A stretch of DNA of 64,000 bases from Rotaria sp. Silwood1 (taxonomy: Eukaryota > Rotifera > Eurotatoria > Philodinida > Philodinidae), in the NCBI GenBank assembly GCA_905250075.1, contig CAJNOP010000661.1, positions 54,169-118,168 on the forward strand, read 5' to 3'. The position numbers and the translations under genes are program-made. Shown in pieces: positions 59,999 through 64,000 of this stretch; position 1 is the first letter of the stretch, and every line of letters begins with the position of its first letter. The notes below the pieces were generated by a model, which ran no database searches, was not told the DNA's origin, and worked only from the letters and a program-made list of their open reading frames with translations.

Positions 59999-60373
59999 TT
60001 GAAAAGAAGAAGAAGAAGAAGAATACCCCGCCTTTCGGCTACCTTTCAGTATAGGGTGATGTCCGAGGACATTTTCATTAGCCCGATATTTTTTCCTACA
60101 ACTATTTCTAGCCGTAGCTCTGGACAGAAGGCTGGCCTGACTCAGAGTTCTTCCGCTCATTTGAGCTCCCCATACACACTGACTAACCACATACTAGCTA
60201 TAACAAATAGCCGGTGTATGCCACAATGTAGTCAGTATGCTATCGTACGGGTAATCCGAGACAAACAGCCGTTAGTGACTTGTCTAGGGTCATTCCATGT
60301 TTGGTGGTGCCGAGGTTCGAACACAGTACCTTGGTAGTGCATGTCGAACAACTTCACCATTCAGCCATGGCGG
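59999..60373 (-). mobile_element. tRNA-derived SINE with (TTC)n tail
   Basis: The minus strand begins near 60373 with a tRNA-like head. The A box is tggctgaatggt and the B box is gttcgaacc, about 38 bases apart, as in RNA polymerase III internal promoters. A body of about 250 bases follows, including ggtagccgaaaggcgggg near the end. It closes with ttcttcttcttctt at 60003-60021. Head, body and simple-repeat tail are the three parts of a SINE. The cloverleaf is not complete, so it is not a functional tRNA gene. Confidence 0.75.
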
Positions 60374-61445
60374 CTATTCTTGAAAAACAAAAGAAACTTT
60401 TTAATAAAAGAGAAGAAAAAGAGGTGCACAGTTTCATTTCGAAGAAAACTAAAGCTCACCAGCAGTATAGTACTGTAGATCCGACAAAGCTCGTACGTTA
60501 TCAGTATAGGTTGAATGGGAGTTGAAAGAGAAAAACAAAAACGAAACTCCCAAATTGTTCAGAGATTTTTGTGCAATTGCTTATTTATCCATGAGAAAAC
60601 CGGAAAACATTAGAAAAATATTCTAAATATTCTATCTGCATAGTATCTGAGTATAATATTACTGTGTAACCAAGTAGGTATATAGAAATAGAAATAATCA
60701 AAATTTATTAACTGTCCTTTTTGCGTTTTGTTCCTTTTTTGGGATGGCTACGCATGTGACAAAGTTTTTCTTGCACTTTTTCAATTTTCGGCAATCCTTC
60801 CGTGATTTTGATCATTTTTCGCAAGTCAGTTTCACTTTTATATTTCTCAATATAAATTAATACATTGGATGCAGCTGTGTCCATATAGCAGGTTTGTGGG
60901 AATTATTCGACCGCGTGCTATCGAAAACGCTCAATTTTTCGCAGTGACATATGATCATCTTCTTGGGTTCTGTATAAAACCACTTACTTGTATTGAGTAG
61001 ATTGTATGATCTCTTACTTTTTGGTTATCGAATATCTCTGTTTGTTGCTGTTGCATCCATTGTATCCGATTTCTTCCAAGTAACATAAAACCGTTGTCAA
61101 TATTAACCCATGTCAAGCAAACACGTCGGCGTTTCATATCGCTCAGTAATATGATCGTATAAATCCGTAATTGTATGCGCAAAAATATGATCCTTCATAG
61201 ATAAACAGAGCTCGTCCACACTTTTCATTTTATTTTGTATTTCTTCGTATACGATTATATTTCTCCGTGTACGCTTTGGAGATATACGAACCTCCAAAAT
61301 ATGGTTGTATACGAAAAAACTCGGAAGAAGAGGAAGAGAGGTTACTTCGTTTTCTGATAAGCAAAAATCTTTAACTTATGTTATCATACTATCGGAAGCT
61401 ATCTTGCCGAACAAATCCCATTGAATCTGACAGAATTCTAGACTG

Positions 61446-62078
61446 ACGAGGGAACCTTTTTAGGTGGTAAAAAGCTTTTGAATTCAGACTACTTCTATCT
61501 TGTACACCCTAGTGAGTAGTGAAATGCCCTTAGTTGATTCATCCCCATATTACTTTGGGATGGAGTTATGACCATTTTACTGGTTTTTCGACCTATGGCA
61601 CCATGTTGACAGCACTTCTAAATGAGTGACTTTAGATCTGTAATTTTGCCCATAAAGAGATCTTATAAGTACTAGTATATCCTGAAAGTTTCAGACAAAA
61701 CAAATGTATCCTTGTGGAGATAGTGAATTTTCTAAAAACGACTGTTTTCTATGATAAATTTTATAATCGTGCGAGAAAGAGTCTTTTTTTTTAAAATTCA
61801 TTATCTCGATAAGAATGCATTTGTTTTGTCTGAAACTTTCAGGGTATACTAGTACTTATAAGATCTCTTTATGGACAAAATTACAGATCTAAAGTCACTC
61901 ATTTAGAAGTGCTGTCAACATGGTGCCATAGGTCGAAAAACCAGTAAAATGGTCATAACTCCATCCCAAAGTAATATGGGGATGAATCAACTGAGGGTAT
62001 TTCACTACTCACTAGGGTGTACAAGATAGAAGTAGTCTGAATCCAAAAGCTTTTTACCACCTAAAAAGGTTCCCTCGT
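61446..62078. repeat. Long near-perfect palindrome
   Basis: The left arm (61446-61737) starts acgagggaacctttttaggt. The right arm (61790-62078) is its complement and ends aggttccctcgt. By eye more than 90 percent of positions pair over about 290 bases, with a loop of about 50 bases. There is no coding frame. A read-through transcript would form a long double-stranded hairpin. Confidence 0.9.
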
Positions 62079-62947
62079 GAGTCTCGTCATCACAGAAACT
62101 CTTTGCTTTGAAGCATGTGCTGCGCTACGAGTTACCTAATCATTGTTAGATTCATATCACAAGCTTCTCTGAAACCGAAAAATATGGTCAAAAACAAGTG
62201 AGCTCGAGATTATAATTTTACACGTCGATTTTAACCAGGAAAAAGCGTTAAGATCGTGAGAGAACGACGATTTCGTATTGGAAACATACTTGAGTGTTTT
62301 TGCTTCCGCTTGAGAACTACAAAAATTGGATTCCGATTATGGATATATCATATCGCTGAAATTGATCACTAAAATCATATACTTTAGCTGCCTTAGCTAT
62401 GCAACATGACTGATCAGCACATTAGTTTGTTATGTGATATTTTTGTATGGTACGGTAACAATAATCAATATATTCATGAATGTTTTGGCCAACGACGTGC
62501 TTCTTTGTGAGAAAAGAGGAAAAAGTGGATTTTTTCGAAAAAAGGGGCTAAAAAGAGGAATTTTAAGAGAACAAAAGAAAAGGAGGAAAAAAAGGTGGAG
62601 TGGAATGCCAGCTCAAAGCTGCTAAAATGATTATAACATTATGATAGATTTATGTATTTCGAAATATTTTTTTTCAAATGATAACTCTCGTCTTCCTCTA
62701 CAAAATAATAATTTGATCAATAACTTTGTATAAGTTTGTTGTAGATCTCATCGATTTATCGAGAGGGGTCGAAACTTTCGAACCATCCTTTAGTTATCAA
62801 ATTCTTCAGAATTTAAACCTAGCAAGAAAATCTGTAGCGCTCACCATTATAAACGAAAAAAGTCTTTCAATTGACTCTCGGTGCTGGCTTGGCTTAAAAG
62901 TTGAGCCTACCCTAGACCAAGACCACTCCGCCGCCCATGATCAGATT

Positions 62948-63070
62948 AATCTTCAAAATCAATTATAATTCTCGAAATCGGTTATAATTTTAACTGAATA
63001 TAATCTGATTGAAGATTTTCAATTGATTACAACCGATTATTATTCAATAAATCAGATTAATCTTCAAAAT
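62948..63070. repeat. Right flank copy of the host repeat
   Basis: Direct copy of the 59500-59618 sequence (attaatcttcaaaatcaatt and gattgaagattttcaa text). The left and right copies together show that the hAT element landed in, or between, tandem copies of this repeat. Confidence 0.6.
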
Positions 63071-63080
63071 CAATTATAGG

Positions 63081-63394
63081 GGGTGAGTAGAAATAAGGCC
63101 GTTCCACGACAAACGATTGTTTCTGTTTTGCCAGGACTCATCAGGTGGTTTAATCAATATTATATCAATAATAATTCAAGGATAAGACATTAGAATTATT
63201 ATATACGATACAATAATTAATATTACTATTGCACAAAATAATTTTCAATAGAATGAACAATGAGACTATAGCCAATGATTGACTATACATGTCCATATCT
63301 AATTAAAGAAAATTAAAATATAAGCAAAGATTTCTATCATCACAGGGTGAGTAGAAATAAGGCCGTTCCACGACAAACGATTGTTTCTGTTTTG
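63081..63394. repeat. Two identical 50-base blocks with a hammerhead 3' half
   Basis: The block from gggtgagtagaaataaggcc to gattgtttctgttttg at 63081-63130 is repeated without a change at 63345-63394, 264 bases apart. Exact identity between copies amid decayed DNA suggests recent duplication or that these are the ends of one element. Confidence 0.8.
63104..63148 (-). ncRNA. Hammerhead ribozyme motif with defective stem II
   Basis: On the minus strand: ccac, ctgatga, gtcctggcaaaaca, gaaa, then a four-pair stem III (acaa/ttgt, loop tcgt), a GUC cleavage triplet and gtgg. Stem I (ccac/gtgg) pairs perfectly. Stem II does not: the strand before gaaa is about four bases short of pairing with gtcctg. 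The copy at 63345 keeps only the 3' half. Probably a decayed ribozyme of a retroelement terminal repeat. Confidence 0.6.
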
Positions 63395-63711
63395 ATGAGT
63401 ATCAATGTGAATTATCTGAAAGAAAATAGTAAAATTTCGATTGAAGATATATGGAAAGGGAAATAGAACAATGAAATATATTCATATATTTGTTGTGTAT
63501 GTGTTTATTAAAGCGTGGGGGTTGAATGATTTATGATGCGTTAGTGAAGATAAATGTTTGTTTGGTTTAATAGTTGAAGTGGACGTTTAATACGTTGCAT
63601 GTCATTTAAGGGTTTGAGCTTGTTATTGTTTCGCGTTGGTTGCTTTGTGTTTTATACTTCATGATATGTTACAATAGGCTGTAATTCTTCTATTTGGTCA
63701 TGTATTAACTG
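63149..63711. other. Spacer
   Basis: AT-rich between and after the repeat blocks. From 63480 on it becomes GT-rich and leads to the 3' end of the minus-strand frame at 63712. No other feature. Confidence 0.4.
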
Positions 63712-64000
63712 TTATTGTTGGCCGATAGCATATGGTTCGCAGTTATTTTGTTCCCATTGCTGTAGTTGAATCTGTTCGGCATTGTATCGTTGTTGTAGTT
63801 CCTCTGCTGTCAAGTTTTCAATAGCATTAATTTGTTGAATTTGTTCTCTTTCATCTTGTAGTAATGTTAAGTGTTCAAGAACAGCAAAGGCTTCGAGGTA
63901 ATCCCATGCAACTTGTTGCTCTAATGCAATTTGTTGCTCTAATGCAATTTGTCTTTGTAATTCGTTCAAATGATTCTGTTCCCATATTTCGTGTCTTTCA
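63712..64000 (-). CDS. Gln/Glu-rich frame, 3' part, running off the window
   Basis: The frame is open from the right edge to a stop at 63712-63714. It reads ERHEIWEQNHLNELQRQ, then two copies of QIALEQQ, and continues with AEELQQRYNAEQIQLQQW. The composition suggests a helical coiled-coil segment. A Met at 63969 could start it, but the open frame upstream suggests the gene begins outside the window. No family recognised. Proximity to the hammerhead repeats leaves open that it belongs to a retroelement. Confidence 0.4.
   Translation of the reverse strand, partial: ERHEIWEQNHLNELQRQIALEQQIALEQQVAWDYLEAFAVLEHLTLLQDEREQIQQINAIENLTAEELQQRYNAEQIQLQQWEQNNCEPYAIGQQ

Larger units (their letters stand above)
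59619..62939. mobile_element. Second hAT-type element, 3,321 bases, composite
   Basis: The left end cataggcggcggag and right end ctccgccgcccatg are inverted repeats with one mismatch. Both sides then carry tagg-ctcgagcctaccctag-like text. The element is flanked by an 8-base direct repeat, atcagatt (59611-59618 and 62940-62947); since it sits in a repeated sequence, this match is suggestive rather than proof. It contains a SINE (59999-60373), a large palindrome (61446-62078), and short frames, none long enough to be a transposase. The frame at 62434-62625 is Lys/Arg-rich and unrecognised. Confidence 0.75.

Noticed and set aside
60307..60373. Functional tRNA gene
   Set aside because: A and B boxes are present, but the acceptor and anticodon stems do not pair and a SINE body and TTC tail follow.

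Overview
The window reads as AT-rich eukaryotic DNA from a small invertebrate, most likely a bdelloid rotifer or close relative. The reasons are: very short introns (mostly 52-61 bases) in every spliced gene that can be followed; an ADP-ribosyltransferase/TPR fusion and an EGF-7TM receptor of the types expanded in bdelloids; many short TGTGGG/CCCACA tracts, the repeat I recall for bdelloid telomeres; and a mixed load of small, mostly decayed transposons. Species was not tested. Two runs of exactly 100 N (27618-27717, 53251-53350) are assembly gaps.

Left part (1-21 kb): an eRF1-like gene whose catalytic GGQ reads GGA and whose N domain is not found (2237-3372); an apparently intact NEDD8-conjugating enzyme gene, UBE2M/UBC12, on the minus strand (9528-10325); a 970-base inverted-repeat element (12737-13708); an ADP-ribosyltransferase/TPR gene with a 1.9 kb first intron and altered catalytic residues (14209-18300); and a dead EGF-7TM receptor (19100-21057, minus).

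Middle part (21-47 kb): decayed repeats, a phospholipase D pseudogene (23911-25208), a TDP-43-like N-terminal domain gene with a premature stop (25948-27299), palindrome-rich elements, an unrecognised multi-exon gene (37727-42380, with possible further exons at 46385-47089), a Ty3/Gypsy remnant (42823-44453) and an intact intronless short-chain dehydrogenase that looks bacterial (44791-45543, minus). Seven telomere-like foldbacks (G-rich arm, short loop, C-rich arm) are scattered through 21-47 kb, several at the edges of truncated genes or elements.

Right part (47-64 kb): a non-LTR retrotransposon on the minus strand (about 48930-53250); five tandem hammerhead-ribozyme motifs on the plus strand, one with every conserved element in place (53351-53921); a two-exon DUF5648-like gene (54495-55070, minus); a 123-base minisatellite; a Ly6/uPAR-like GPI-protein gene (56697-57143, minus); two hAT-type elements with 8-base target duplications (57377-58960 and 59619-62939), the second holding a tRNA-derived SINE and a 630-base near-perfect palindrome; a hammerhead-like motif on the minus strand (63104-63148); and the 3' part of a Gln/Glu-rich reading frame at the right edge.

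There is no operon-like coordination. The apparently intact host genes (UBE2M, SDR, Ly6-like, DUF5648-like, probably ART-TPR and the eRF1 paralogue) sit among pseudogene fragments and mobile elements, as expected of an accessory or subtelomere-derived region.
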